Assembly (NCBI RefSeq): GCF_014698065.1
Contig: NZ_JACJSI010000019.1
Location: 1 to 64,000, forward strand
Source of the DNA: Nostoc flagelliforme FACHB-838
GTDB lineage: Bacteria > Cyanobacteriota > Cyanobacteriia > Cyanobacteriales > Nostocaceae
Direction of reading: 5' to 3'
Length of the DNA: 64,000 nucleotides
Below, piece after piece: positions 1 through 9,980 of the stretch; the stretch's first letter is position 1, and each line of letters opens with the position of its first letter. The notes below the pieces were generated by a model. That model searched no databases. It worked only from the letters and a program-made list of their open reading frames with translations, and was not told the origin of the DNA. Position numbers and translations under genes: made by a program.

Positions 1-717
1 TTCCACATTGCTTGACCGCACGAAGGGCATTTTTTTTGAACACAATCGAGTACTTCAAACGATGTTGCCTCTGGTTTTAAACTTTTTCTTGCCAAGTTTT
101 TGCACCATTATTTCGCTACAAGGTCAAGATTACAGGATTTCCGCTCTTCTCTAGTAAGTTTTGCCACGCTAGAAAATAACAAATATACACTGCCTGCGGC
201 GGTAGAATCGTATTACTGTTAAGACTGTCTTGAAAGTTAAGCGATCGCTACCAATTAATTTCAGCGCGATCGCTACTCTTATAGAGTGAAACGAAGTGCG
301 ATCACTTTGTTTAGTTTAATCCTGGAAAATAGTCCCATTATTTAATGCAGAAGTTGCTACAGACTGCGCGATACACCGAAACGTGAAGGCGGAAGTTGCT
401 ACAGACTGCACGGAACACCGAAACGTAAAGACGGAAGTTGCTACAGGGAAGACGGAAGCTGCTACAGATGCAATCGCATATCTTCTAGGTTAGGGAAATG
501 GACATGAAATTGCCAAATTCTCAGAATTTGCCCACCCTACACCTCTTGAAGTGCAGTAATAAGTGCGATCGCTGTTGTCGGGTGTGTTAACTAATTAATA
601 AACTTCTCGAAAACTTAGACTTTGGGTGAATTACTCCATGAGTGCGATCGCTATATTATAGATGTTGCTATTAACAAGTTACTCGCCCGTTTGCTGCTCG
701 GTCATCAGGAGAATAAA
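1..717. other. Non-coding region upstream of the DUF4157 gene
   Basis: No credible gene is visible here. The stretch holds scattered GCGATCGC-type HIP1 motifs and a tandem repeat (separate entry). An open frame continues upstream of the chosen start of the next gene to a TTG at 622, but that extension has no ribosome binding site and looks like chance. No clear promoter could be fixed. Confidence 0.5.
351..470. repeat. Degenerate tandem repeat, 42-bp and 21-bp units
   Basis: Two 42-bp units start at 351 and 393 with AAGTTGCTACAGACTGC, differing at a few bases. Two shorter units of about 21 bp start at 435 and 456 and keep only the AAGYTGCTACAG head. The half-length units suggest that the 42-bp unit is composite, or that later copies lost their second half. 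Confidence 0.75.
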
Positions 718-3700
718 ATGGGAGAACACGTAGGACAGCACAAAAAAGGTATCACCGCTTCCTTCTCAATACCTACACTCAAACAACCAACACGCGGTTT
801 TGGTTTAGAGTCCTCTGGTGCTTCGTCCCAAGCAACTACTGACGTGCAGCTTAAAAAACCTCTAGGGCACGACATTAGCCGAATGTCACTGCGCCCACAA
901 ACAAAACTTACAGTTAACCAGCCTGGAGATGTTTACGAGCAGGAAGCTGATAAAGTAGCACAGCAGGTAATGCAGAGGATGAGCGAACCTGCTGGAAATC
1001 AGCAATCTATCCAACGGGAAGAATTGCTAGAGGAAGAAGAAGAATTACAAATGAAATCCCTGGCGGGTTCCAGTATTTCCCTGCAACGGGAAGAATTGCC
1101 AGAGGAAGAAGAAGAATTACAAATGAAATCCCTGGCGGGTTCCAGTATTTCCCTGCAACGGGAAGAATTGCCAGAGGAAAAGGAAGAATTACAAATGAAA
1201 CCCCTAACTGCTTCGTCTCAAGCAGTTAGTAGGGTGCAACCCTCAAACAAACCTCTCACCCACGACATTAGTCGAATGTCACTGCGTTTACAAACAAGAC
1301 TCACAGTTAACCAGCCTGGAGACGTTTACGAGCAGGAAGCTGATAGAGTAGCAGGTCAGGTAATACAGAGAATGAGCGAGTCGGTGAATCGCCAGTCTAT
1401 CCGAAGGGAAGCATTACCAGAGGAAGAAGACCAATTACAAATGAAATCTCTGGCGGATTCCATTACTCCTGTAGTGCAGCGTAAAGGTGGCGGAGGAATA
1501 GCAGCAACATCTGAGCTAGAAACTTCTATTCAACAGGCACGTGGAGGTGGACAGCCACTCTCAGACGACATCCGCCAACCAATGGAGGTGGCGTTTGGAA
1601 CTGACTTCAGCAGTGTTAAAGTCCACACAGATAGCCGCTCCGATCAGCTGAACCAATCCGTCCAAGCTCGTGCTTTCACCACCGGACAGGATATTTTCTT
1701 CCGTCAAGGAGAATATTCTCCAGGGAGTCATGGAGGTAAGGAATTACTTGCCCATGAGTTGACCCATGTTGTCCAACAAAATGGTAGTGCAGTTCAGACG
1801 AAGGCAGACCAAGCAATCAGACGGAAGCCTGATTCTTTAAAAACAGAAGCAGTGAGGGTTTCTGAACTATCTCATCAAGATATAGATATTCAGCGGCTTT
1901 GCTCAGAGTGTGAGCAAGAGCAACAAGTTCTGCAAGCCAAAGAACTCCCTAGTCGCACTATCCAACTTGCTCCTCATTTACAAGCCGTAAACACTCAATC
2001 CTCGCAAACTATAGAGCAAGATGCAGCTGAATATGTTGATAAGGATGTACGTCAGAGACTTGATAATAATTTCTCAGCTAAAGGAAATGCTGGCGTAAAA
2101 TTTTCTCTGGCTAGTGGGACAACAGAACCACCACCAGATGACAACCCGCAAGAGCAAGATCAGTCTCCCACAAAGGCACAAGAAGCTAAAAAAGCGTTAA
2201 CTTCGGGTGAGGCTGGCAATGAAAATTCAGTTGAAATCGCTGCACCCCAGGATGAATCTTCAGCAGTAGTTGAAACTGGTTCAGCAGCAAAGACTGAAGG
2301 CGGAGCTAATGTGACAGCAGAAGCTGTTGAAGCTGCAAAAACTGAGAGCAAAAAGACCAAAAGCGAAAAGAGCGTAAACAAAGACGGTGATGTTAAAGGT
2401 GAGGAATTAGAGAATTTACCTCAATTGAAAGCAGTTACATCTGTTGCAACTGAAGAAAAAGCGCCTAAACCCAATCCAAAAGGAATAACTAAAGCCCTTA
2501 ACCCTGAAACTAAAGCAGATAAAGGAAAGCAACTCAAAGGTGAAGAAAGCGTACAAAAAGCTGGTGCTGTCAAAGGTGAAGGCTTAGAAAAACCACTTCA
2601 ATCAAAAGCAGCTGCAACAGATGTTACTGGAGAGAAAGCCACTAAGCTAAATCCAGAAGGAATAGCTAAAGCCGTTAACCCCAAAACTGTGGCAGAGAAA
2701 GAACAAGCCACAAACGCCGTTTTAGAAGCAAAAGCAAAGCAAAATGCTGTAAATACTAAAACCTCCCAATTGGCAGCGACAGGAATTAATTTTGCTCCCC
2801 CTCAGCAGGAAGAGACACCGGAGCAGGAAGAAGAAAATGCTATCTTCCAAGAACAGCAAAAAGCTGCGGCTATCAGCATAACAAATAGCTTTTTGGCTGA
2901 CGCGGCTTTGCGAGTGCAGACAATTACACAACTAGGGCAAGGAATTGGCGCACGTATCCAAAATTCGGCTGAAAATACCAAAGCTTCTATTATGGGGTCA
3001 GTTCAGCAACAAAAGGCAACTGTTTCTGCCCAAATTGCTCAACAGCGTGATCAAGCGCAAAGTGAAGCCCAAGCTACAATAGCTCAAATTCAGGCACAGT
3101 ATCAGGCAGCAACAGCAACAACTTCTCAGGCAACTGCCACAAGCCGTCAAAAAGTTGGAACAGAATATACAACGTCTCTTCAGAAAGTGGACGCGAGTGA
3201 AAATAAGCAATTAGCACGGATTGAGGAATTTTACACCCAGGCTAGAGAGAAATACCGTGCTGCTGGTGTCAAGATAGGAAATGAAGCGATCGCTTTTGGC
3301 GAGCAAAAGGCTACTCAATGGGAATCTCAAATTACTGGTAAAGATGACAGTTTCTTGGACGGCCCACTTACCGATAACCGACTCAAAGCGAGAGCGAAGG
3401 CTGCCAGAGAAGTAGCCAAACAATACAAAGACGGTTTAATTGAAGAAGGCAATAAACAGGCTGATGGAGTCGCTCAAGGCAAGCCGAAAGATATTGAAGC
3501 TATCCATGACATAGCTAAGAAGTCTCGTGAACAACTGCAAACTCTGCAACAGCAAAGCCTGGACAATTTAAATGCAGTTGAACAGCAGACTCTTTCTCAA
3601 CTGGCAGAAGCTCAAAACCAGTTGACTCAAACGGCTAACCAGACCCTACAGGGTACATTACAGTCTTTAAACCAACAGGAAGTTGCCCAATTACAATTGT

Positions 3701-6003
3701 TAGAGGGTTATGGGCAACGCCAAGTATCGGCAATTGAGCGGGATGCCGAAAAAGCGATCGCCTCCATCCAAGATGGAATTAACCAAGCTGCTGCCAATCT
3801 CCAAAATGCAATACAAGATACCCAAGCTCAACTTGAAGGAATGCCAGTTCCTAATCCAGATGAGTTAGGTGTAACTTTAGCAGAAATGCTCGCGCAGTTT
3901 GACAGTTCTGTTGCTAAAGTCCAGGAGCAAACCGAACAGGGCATTACAGCCTCAGAACAGGGGATTGTCCAAGGAGGGCAGCAAGTTGTTGGTGGAATAA
4001 GTAAGATTGCTCAAAGTGGGCTGGAAGAGTCTGCGGCTGTTACTCAAGAAGCAAAGTCTACTTTAACGAATCTCAATCAAGGCGCTACAGACACCTTCAA
4101 CCAGATTCAGCAAGCTGTGACAAAAACAGTCACAAATACCACCGAAACAGCCGTTACAGGTTTTGGTCAAACTACCCAAGGGGTTCAGACTGCTTTCGAT
4201 CAAGTTAACCAAAATTTGGATAGCAACTTCCAAAAGAGTGTCAATGACCTGGAAGAAGGTCTGCGTGGAGCTATACAAGGCTCGAAGCAACCGAATCTTG
4301 ACTCCGATATTCAGAAATATGCAGACGAAGCAGCAGATAAAGAAGAACCGCGCTGGAAAACAGTCCTCAAGGTTTTGCTAGTTATTGCTGTCATTGTTGT
4401 GGCAATAATTGTGGCTCCGGCAGTTATTGGTGCCGTTGGCGCGGTAGCTGGGGCACTGGGAGCAGGAGCCGCAGCAGGTGCGATCGGTACAGTTGTTGGT
4501 GGTGCAATTGTTGGTGCTGTTGCTGGTGCCGTTATTCAGATGGGCAACAACGCCATCGACGGCAAGAACCTGCTAGACGGTGTAGGTAAAGCTGCCTTGG
4601 TGGGTGCGATCGGTGGTGCGCTGGGTGGTGCAGGTGGCTTATTGGGTAACGCATTGGGTCAAGCAGGTAGACTTGGTGCCGGACTGACTCAATCTGTCCT
4701 AAAGTTTGGCATTGATGTGGCATTCGATATTGCTGGCGCGATTGCTGGTGACTTGGCAGTGGGGAACCCAATTACTGTAGAAGGAATTCTGATTGGTGCG
4801 GGTATCGGTGCAGCCGTCCAAATCTCTACAGCTAATCTGGGTAAACTGGGTAAATTTGGTCGCAGTGTTCAAGGTATGCAAACCAGGACATTCCAAGCAG
4901 GAGAGCGGTTTGGCACTTCGCTGGGAGATGGAATTAAAAGCGGTTTTGGCGGCAAAGTTGATGCACCTACAGTTGGTCGCCCCGATGTGGATGTGCCTGG
5001 TGTTCAGCGCCCTGCAACTGAAATTCCAAGAGGCGATCGCTTAGTGGCAGATACGCCCAATTCCACCAGACCTGATATGGATATGCCTGGTGGCAAGCAA
5101 CCTGAAATAGAGGTGAAAGCTCCTGAGACAACCACACAAACTGGACGCAGCACTCATGTGGATGAGCCGGAAGTTGAGCCTGGTGTTGTTGCCAAAGAAA
5201 CAACGGCCGATGGACATGAAATCAAAGTTCTCAAAGATGGTCGCGTCGTTCGCTGCTCAACCTGTGGAGAAATAAGGCAAGAATACAAAGAAATACTTGA
5301 ACAAAACCCCGATCTCAAACAACGTCTCGACGAGATTGAAAACATAAAAGATGCGGATGCAAAAGCTAAAGCAGCAGAGCAGTTTGCAGATGAATTATCT
5401 CAAAAGAAACAAACTGAGCAATCATCTAATGACATTAGGCAGGATGAGAATATACCTGGAGCTAAAGCACAAACGTCCGATGTCAATACTACAGACTTGA
5501 AGCCACCGGAGGCAAATATACCTACTAAAGGAAACACATCAGAGGTAGAGCAGTCAGCATCATATGCCTACCGTGTCCAAGGAGGCACAGCTTTGCCAAA
5601 GATCAGCCATGAGCGGTTACAAGTTGGCGGAAATGGTGAAATAAAAGTGATACCCGAACCTGGTAAAACAAAACAGACAAAATTATACATAACCTTTGAT
5701 GATCCACAACGGATGAGGGTGTATTTAAGAGACAATCGCCCTGGTGCATACCTTATATCTTTTGAAGTAGATCCTGCATTCGTTCAACAAGTTCGCGCAA
5801 ATGCGGTAAGACAAGCGGAAATTCGTGGAAACAGGGGGGCACCAGAAATTTCTGATCCATCAAAGACAACTCCTGAAGTTCGTGAGCAATTAGGTTTACA
5901 AAAACATGAGTCTACTGCTTATGGATTGCCAGAAAAGTGGATCGAACAGCTAGAAAAGGCTGCTCGCCCCGGTACAGTAAAAATAGAGAGGGATGAAAAA
6001 TGA
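718..6003 (+). CDS. Giant DUF4157 modular protein with C-terminal toxin-like domain
   Basis: A 1,761-residue modular protein. I start it at ATG 718 because AGGAG at 707-711 lies six bases upstream; the open frame extends to TTG 622 without such a site. Seen in order: two copies of a segment with DISRMSLR (from D52 and D183) and DVYEQEAD; four acidic linkers ending LQMK; a DUF4157 domain at about 277-355 with H346-E-L-T-H350, an HExxH zinc signature; an Ala/Gln-rich, coiled-coil-like middle (about 700-1200); a Gly/Ala/Val hydrophobic stretch (about 1215-1340); a Pro/Asp-rich linker; a CxxC (C1513, C1516); and a final 145 residues from Y1616. DUF4157 proteins are known companions or cargo of extracellular contractile injection systems. 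The C-terminus resembles, from memory, TreTu-type ADP-ribosyltransferase toxins (YRV start, SFEVDPAFV, YGLPEKWI). Toxin activity is inferred. Confidence 0.8.
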   Translation: MGEHVGQHKKGITASFSIPTLKQPTRGFGLESSGASSQATTDVQLKKPLGHDISRMSLRPQTKLTVNQPGDVYEQEADKVAQQVMQRMSEPAGNQQSIQREELLEEEEELQMKSLAGSSISLQREELPEEEEELQMKSLAGSSISLQREELPEEKEELQMKPLTASSQAVSRVQPSNKPLTHDISRMSLRLQTRLTVNQPGDVYEQEADRVAGQVIQRMSESVNRQSIRREALPEEEDQLQMKSLADSITPVVQRKGGGGIAATSELETSIQQARGGGQPLSDDIRQPMEVAFGTDFSSVKVHTDSRSDQLNQSVQARAFTTGQDIFFRQGEYSPGSHGGKELLAHELTHVVQQNGSAVQTKADQAIRRKPDSLKTEAVRVSELSHQDIDIQRLCSECEQEQQVLQAKELPSRTIQLAPHLQAVNTQSSQTIEQDAAEYVDKDVRQRLDNNFSAKGNAGVKFSLASGTTEPPPDDNPQEQDQSPTKAQEAKKALTSGEAGNENSVEIAAPQDESSAVVETGSAAKTEGGANVTAEAVEAAKTESKKTKSEKSVNKDGDVKGEELENLPQLKAVTSVATEEKAPKPNPKGITKALNPETKADKGKQLKGEESVQKAGAVKGEGLEKPLQSKAAATDVTGEKATKLNPEGIAKAVNPKTVAEKEQATNAVLEAKAKQNAVNTKTSQLAATGINFAPPQQEETPEQEEENAIFQEQQKAAAISITNSFLADAALRVQTITQLGQGIGARIQNSAENTKASIMGSVQQQKATVSAQIAQQRDQAQSEAQATIAQIQAQYQAATATTSQATATSRQKVGTEYTTSLQKVDASENKQLARIEEFYTQAREKYRAAGVKIGNEAIAFGEQKATQWESQITGKDDSFLDGPLTDNRLKARAKAAREVAKQYKDGLIEEGNKQADGVAQGKPKDIEAIHDIAKKSREQLQTLQQQSLDNLNAVEQQTLSQLAEAQNQLTQTANQTLQGTLQSLNQQEVAQLQLLEGYGQRQVSAIERDAEKAIASIQDGINQAAANLQNAIQDTQAQLEGMPVPNPDELGVTLAEMLAQFDSSVAKVQEQTEQGITASEQGIVQGGQQVVGGISKIAQSGLEESAAVTQEAKSTLTNLNQGATDTFNQIQQAVTKTVTNTTETAVTGFGQTTQGVQTAFDQVNQNLDSNFQKSVNDLEEGLRGAIQGSKQPNLDSDIQKYADEAADKEEPRWKTVLKVLLVIAVIVVAIIVAPAVIGAVGAVAGALGAGAAAGAIGTVVGGAIVGAVAGAVIQMGNNAIDGKNLLDGVGKAALVGAIGGALGGAGGLLGNALGQAGRLGAGLTQSVLKFGIDVAFDIAGAIAGDLAVGNPITVEGILIGAGIGAAVQISTANLGKLGKFGRSVQGMQTRTFQAGERFGTSLGDGIKSGFGGKVDAPTVGRPDVDVPGVQRPATEIPRGDRLVADTPNSTRPDMDMPGGKQPEIEVKAPETTTQTGRSTHVDEPEVEPGVVAKETTADGHEIKVLKDGRVVRCSTCGEIRQEYKEILEQNPDLKQRLDEIENIKDADAKAKAAEQFADELSQKKQTEQSSNDIRQDENIPGAKAQTSDVNTTDLKPPEANIPTKGNTSEVEQSASYAYRVQGGTALPKISHERLQVGGNGEIKVIPEPGKTKQTKLYITFDDPQRMRVYLRDNRPGAYLISFEVDPAFVQQVRANAVRQAEIRGNRGAPEISDPSKTTPEVREQLGLQKHESTAYGLPEKWIEQLEKAARPGTVKIERDEK

Positions 6004-6431
6004 AACCAGAAGATTTAGATCCTGACGACCTGATTGGTGCTGTAAAATACAACTCGAAGTGGCGGTTCTTTGGTGGCACTGTGGCTGAGTGGATCTTAGA
6101 TTATGCCTCATATGACCCAGACTTCGATCCTTCAAAAAGTGATGTTGTATTCCGAAATAACTTGCTCAAAGTAGATGAGACGAACGCCGTGCATTTCCTT
6201 AAAGCAATGGAACCATATGAACTACTTGTTACAGATTTACAACAGTTAATTAAGCAAGAAGGAGCTAATAATTGGCCACTGACCACAGTTGTTGACTTTG
6301 ACAAAAAAACATACGTCAACGGTTTTTCTGAAATACCTTTACATCAATATGTTCCTACTGGTTGGACAGGATATGAAGGTTATACTCTTGACTATGTACC
6401 AGAAAACATTAGAGCTTTTTGGCAGCAATAA
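6000..6431 (+). CDS. Small protein overlapping the DUF4157 gene; candidate immunity protein
   Basis: This 143-residue protein has no signal peptide or membrane segment and is acidic and rich in aromatic residues. Its ATG overlaps the stop of the preceding gene in an ATGA, and AGAGGG precedes it, so the two are almost certainly translationally coupled. I do not recognise the family. A small soluble gene coupled to the 3' end of a modular toxin-like gene is the usual position of a cognate immunity gene in polymorphic toxin systems, so that role is inferred from position alone. It could instead be a chaperone or adaptor for loading the large protein. Confidence 0.75.
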   Translation: MKPEDLDPDDLIGAVKYNSKWRFFGGTVAEWILDYASYDPDFDPSKSDVVFRNNLLKVDETNAVHFLKAMEPYELLVTDLQQLIKQEGANNWPLTTVVDFDKKTYVNGFSEIPLHQYVPTGWTGYEGYTLDYVPENIRAFWQQ

Positions 6432-6546
6432 AATGCTTTTTTAGTTTAGAAACATTGCAACACTTGAACACAGCCTGTTGGATAGTGAAATGATGGAACT
6501 GTCTGGTAAAAAATAGCTGCATTGTAGTCTAAACCAGGAGTTAGCT

Positions 6547-7398
6547 ATGAAACCCAAGGATAAAAGTTCCCTCTGGACTGATTCCAAGCGATCGCGTTAC
6601 TTTCTCATTCCCAAAAACCAAAAGCTATCGAGGGGAAGCTTCATCATCTGTACGCTGACTGGTACTACAAAGAAAGTCACACAAACTGCGATCGCTCCCT
6701 TTGAAATTCCAGAAAAAGAAGCAAAAGCATACCTCAAGGCTGAGATGAATAAGGCAATGCAGGAAGCAAAAACTGCTTTATCCAACTTCACTTCAGTCTC
6801 AACACAGACATTAGAAGATGATCAAGCCGCATCAATCCCAAATATCATCTCCTCACTTTTGGGTATCACACCTGAAGAGTTGCAAAATAACCCAGAAGCA
6901 GCGCAAACTGCCTTTGTTAATCTCTACACTGATCTCAAAGGCTTGTTGAGTGAATCAACCGATCAAAATCCTGCCCAAGTTGAGGCTAGGCGATCGCGTG
7001 TACGTTCCCTGCGAGAAACACTACAAGCCGAAGCAATTAACAACGAGGAAATTGAAGAACTACCCGGAAAGCTGCAAGAGACGCTTTCCTCCGCAGAAAT
7101 TGAAGGATACCTACACGAAATAGTTGCTAAACTACGGGATTTGACAGGCCAAATCCACCAATCCCCTGATAGAGTTAGTCAGAAAATTGATGAAACTATT
7201 GAATCTTTGATCAAAGATTTTTTTGTCGAGGAAGAAAAGTGCCTGGAAGAAAAAAGAAAGCAAGATTACAAACAATCAGCACAAGATGCAATCAGCCAAT
7301 CTTTGCGAACCCGTGGTTTTGTCTCATTTGCTAGTGGCGGCTTCAATTCACCAACAAAAGCAACCCTTGAAGATGAGCAAAATTTACACCCAGGTTGA
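6547..7398 (+). CDS. Conserved-looking hypothetical protein, 283 aa
   Basis: I do not recognise this protein. AGGAG lies upstream of ATG 6547. The first 45 residues are basic and beta-rich (KSSLWTDSKRSRYFLIP). After that the protein is mostly helical, rich in Glu, Gln and Ala, with a coiled-coil-like segment from about 60 to 250 and an acidic stretch around 160-235. No signal peptide, membrane segment or catalytic motif is evident. It lies 115 bp downstream of the candidate immunity gene on the same strand and may belong to the same unit. A structural or adaptor role for the large effector is possible but not shown. Confidence 0.7.
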   Translation: MKPKDKSSLWTDSKRSRYFLIPKNQKLSRGSFIICTLTGTTKKVTQTAIAPFEIPEKEAKAYLKAEMNKAMQEAKTALSNFTSVSTQTLEDDQAASIPNIISSLLGITPEELQNNPEAAQTAFVNLYTDLKGLLSESTDQNPAQVEARRSRVRSLRETLQAEAINNEEIEELPGKLQETLSSAEIEGYLHEIVAKLRDLTGQIHQSPDRVSQKIDETIESLIKDFFVEEEKCLEEKRKQDYKQSAQDAISQSLRTRGFVSFASGGFNSPTKATLEDEQNLHPG

Positions 7399-7459
7399 AA
7401 GGTAAGCCAATTATTCAGCATTGGAGATTTTTAGTATATTTATATGGAGTAAACCCAGA

Positions 7460-8047
7460 TTAAGGTTCTACTATAACAGTTGTACTAAGTTTGACCATTT
7501 CATACAGTTCACGAACATCCTCGTTATACATCCGAACGCAACCATGAGAAGCTGCTTTCCCGACAGATGTTCTATCAGGAGTACCATGAAATCCGATGTA
7601 TTGTCTGCCAACATTCCAAAATGCAATCCAGCGTTCTCCCAAGGGATTATTTGCACCTGGAAGAACTAATTTTCCAGTCTGAGGATGTGTCCAATCTGGA
7701 TTTTTCAACATCTCAATAACTTTGAACTTTCCTATTGGCGTTTCCCACCCTGGTTTACCAACCGCGACTGGGTAGCTAGCTTGTAAGCTGTCTCCTTTGT
7801 ATACATACAGCTTCCGCATACTTCGTTTAAGTACCAGATGGATGTGTTGTTTAGAAACTGGGAGAACAGTTGGCTTGACTATAGAAGATGCTGGCTTCTC
7901 AATTGTTTTTTGGGAATCTGCGCGTTTCTCAATACTCACCCTAGCAGTATGCTGTAATTGCAGCCAGAACAACAGCGCAATTGCACCAAAACCAATACTT
8001 AAACCAGTACAAAGTTCCAGGTTCTTCTTGATTATCTTGTTTTGCAT
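7460..8047 (-). CDS. L,D-transpeptidase (YkuD family) with N-terminal membrane anchor
   Basis: A 195-residue enzyme of the YkuD family, which cross-links peptidoglycan stem peptides or attaches proteins to them in the periplasm. Residues 12-32 form one hydrophobic segment, either an uncleaved signal anchor or a signal peptide, followed by a short linker. The catalytic domain runs from about residue 68 to the end. It has the GFHGT histidine motif and the SHGCVRM motif with the nucleophile near C170. The length is normal for a single-domain member. It is convergent with the preceding unknown gene, with a gap of about 60 bp, and is probably unrelated to it. The substrate cannot be read from the sequence. 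Confidence 0.9.
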   Translation of the reverse strand: MQNKIIKKNLELCTGLSIGFGAIALLFWLQLQHTARVSIEKRADSQKTIEKPASSIVKPTVLPVSKQHIHLVLKRSMRKLYVYKGDSLQASYPVAVGKPGWETPIGKFKVIEMLKNPDWTHPQTGKLVLPGANNPLGERWIAFWNVGRQYIGFHGTPDRTSVGKAASHGCVRMYNEDVRELYEMVKLSTTVIVEP

Positions 8048-8538
8048 AAACTATTCAGCTTGGAGCGAAGCTAGCTATTTAAGTTAAAATAATCACTTTT
8101 TTTAATCAACTGTAAGAAAGTATACCAATTTCAAAAAAGAATGCGGCATATATATACTCCTCAACCCTTGTTATGTATGGCTTTCTCAATGAGCGTTTGA
8201 GTGAATTGGTATTATCTGATTCATCAAAGGGCATACATCGTACAATTCCAAATCTGAGAGGATGTTTGAAAAGCGTTTTGTCGGTATCAAAAGTTTTAGA
8301 ACCCTCTAAATCCCCGGATAAATTGGGGGAATTTGATTCCGGTTTCCTCCTTTTTAAGCAGTTGGGGGTCTAAAAGTACCTAAAGTCACGGCGAAACACT
8401 TTTCAAACAACCTCTGAGGCAATGCTTAAAGCCTTAATCAGGCTACCTGATATATTGTTCTATCTTCATTACTACCTTAAAATATGCTTTTTCTCAACAA
8501 TGCAAAATTAAAGAATCAGCAAGCTTAATTCCTAAATT
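8048..8538. other. Intergenic stretch with one MITE-like element
   Basis: Apart from the inverted-repeat element at 8254-8418, listed separately, this AT-rich stretch shows no gene. A 66-codon open frame at 8173-8373 runs across the element and is rejected as a gene. Confidence 0.55.
8254..8418. mobile_element. MITE-like element with 23-bp imperfect terminal inverted repeats
   Basis: The left end 8254-8276 (core GAGGATGTTTGAAAAGCG) and the reverse complement of the right end 8396-8418 agree at 20 of 23 positions. The 165-bp interior includes a local palindrome of the ATCCCCGG...TTGGGGGAA type and encodes no transposase. The structure fits a non-autonomous miniature element mobilised in trans. 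Confidence 0.75.
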
Positions 8539-9192
8539 CTAATTACAAGATAAATTATCGCTTCCTTCTAATTTATCTTGACTCCAGATTCCATCTCGTT
8601 CAGCTTTATCTGCAAATATGTAAACTCCTTCTCCTTGACATTTATTCTTAGCAAAGTTTCCTCGATATTCGCTTCCGTTTCTCAATTTTAAATGTCCCAA
8701 CCCTTGCAATTGATCATTTTTAAACTGACCTAAGTAATAGTTAATATTACTTTCTACCGGATATGATAATCTCCCACAACCATTACGTTTATTGTTTTTA
8801 AAGTCTCCATAATATTGAAAACCATTCTGCTTAAAAACCATCAACCCTCTACCGTTGGCTTCTTTCGTTTTTGGATTGATTTGCCCGTAATATCTATAGA
8901 TGTTAGTTTCCCAGGTTGGCTTGCCTGTAGCTGGGGGGGGCGAGGATAGCTGTTGATCATTATTGCAAGGTAGTTGGGAGAATTCTGAAGAAGTTGGTAT
9001 CGTATTTGGTGCTGTTGTGGGAACTGGTGCAGCACTTGGCGTAGAGGATGGTGCTGTTGGGGAACGTGGTATAGTCATTGGTTCAGGAGATACTGGCGAT
9101 GATTGTTGCCCTAGTATTTCCTGTATCGGAAGAAGACTTAAACTTGTAGAAATAAGTAAGCAATAAGTAGAAAGTAGAAATTTTATCTTCAT
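8539..9192 (-). CDS. Secreted MORN-repeat protein
   Basis: A 217-residue protein with a Sec-type signal peptide (KIKFLLSTYCLLISTSLSLL) and a Pro/Ser/Thr-rich linker to about residue 75. The rest is made of MORN repeats with the typical YYGDFKNNKRNGCG, YLGQFKNDQLQGLG and YRGNFAKNKCQGEG units. MORN repeats are short beta-hairpins often used for membrane or protein contacts; no enzymatic domain is present. From about residue 75 onward the sequence is nearly identical to the C-terminus of the kinase encoded at 9981-11516. The two genes share a strand and are separated by about 790 bp, which points to duplication or exchange of this module. Likely periplasmic; function unknown. Confidence 0.85.
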   Translation of the reverse strand: MKIKFLLSTYCLLISTSLSLLPIQEILGQQSSPVSPEPMTIPRSPTAPSSTPSAAPVPTTAPNTIPTSSEFSQLPCNNDQQLSSPPPATGKPTWETNIYRYYGQINPKTKEANGRGLMVFKQNGFQYYGDFKNNKRNGCGRLSYPVESNINYYLGQFKNDQLQGLGHLKLRNGSEYRGNFAKNKCQGEGVYIFADKAERDGIWSQDKLEGSDNLSCN

Positions 9193-9980
9193 AAAACACC
9201 TTTCTTCTTTTTATAATGTGTATTAATTGAAACTCATTAATAAATACTAACTCTCTAGAAAATCGTACTTAATGAATACTTATAAATAACGATAGTATGC
9301 TAATATTGCAGCCAGACTATTACAAAATATATTAACTATGTCTTAATAGAGATTTAGTATGAAATTCACTTCATCAAAATATAATTCATAAATTAAGTGT
9401 AAACTATGAAATTTATTTAATTGCTATACATGAAAATAAACTTAATGTTTCATACATAATAAAAATATTTATATAGATAGATGTTTGGCTTTTAAACACA
9501 GTAATAAAATAGAGTCTTTGGTTAATATCTTTTTTACAAAATTTGAAAATTGATAAAAGCCTTTATCAAGTAAAACTAGTATATATACTCACGTAGAATC
9601 AAAGAGAATCTGTATAAGATACAGGCTGCCAAAAAATAGATGGTAGAGATTGAAGTCGAACTTTAGTAAGGACAAGTTGAACAAGCAATAACCAAGCTTA
9701 ACAACATTAATCAAGTGGGAGATACCCAATTTAAAAACTACCTCCGCTCTCCATAAGCATCGGTTGGTAAATTAGATATACTTCCAAACCTAACAATTAT
9801 CTCCATCACAGAGCGATACCTTCTCTACGAAACACTGCACGAACGCTAATGCAGAATTTTTCGGTCTACTGAATTTACTATTTTTGAATGCAATTCGGTC
9901 TGAGGAATTTAAACCACCGTCAACGTCTGAAATTAAATTGATGGAGAAACTGTTTCCTAAGCAAAGAAACTGAAAACTAG
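9193..9980. other. AT-rich intergenic region, possibly decayed coding
   Basis: No intact gene is seen. The part near 9670-9850 has short open stretches interrupted by stops, which could be remnants of an older gene, but I cannot name one. The part next to 9193 should contain the promoter of the secreted MORN protein. Confidence 0.4.

Noticed and set aside
622-717. N-terminal extension of the DUF4157 protein from TTG 622
   Set aside because: The ATG at 718 has AGGAG six bases upstream, and the extension is built partly from HIP1-type sequence.
8173-8373. 66-codon frame
   Set aside because: It lies across a MITE-like inverted-repeat element and has no recognisable protein features.
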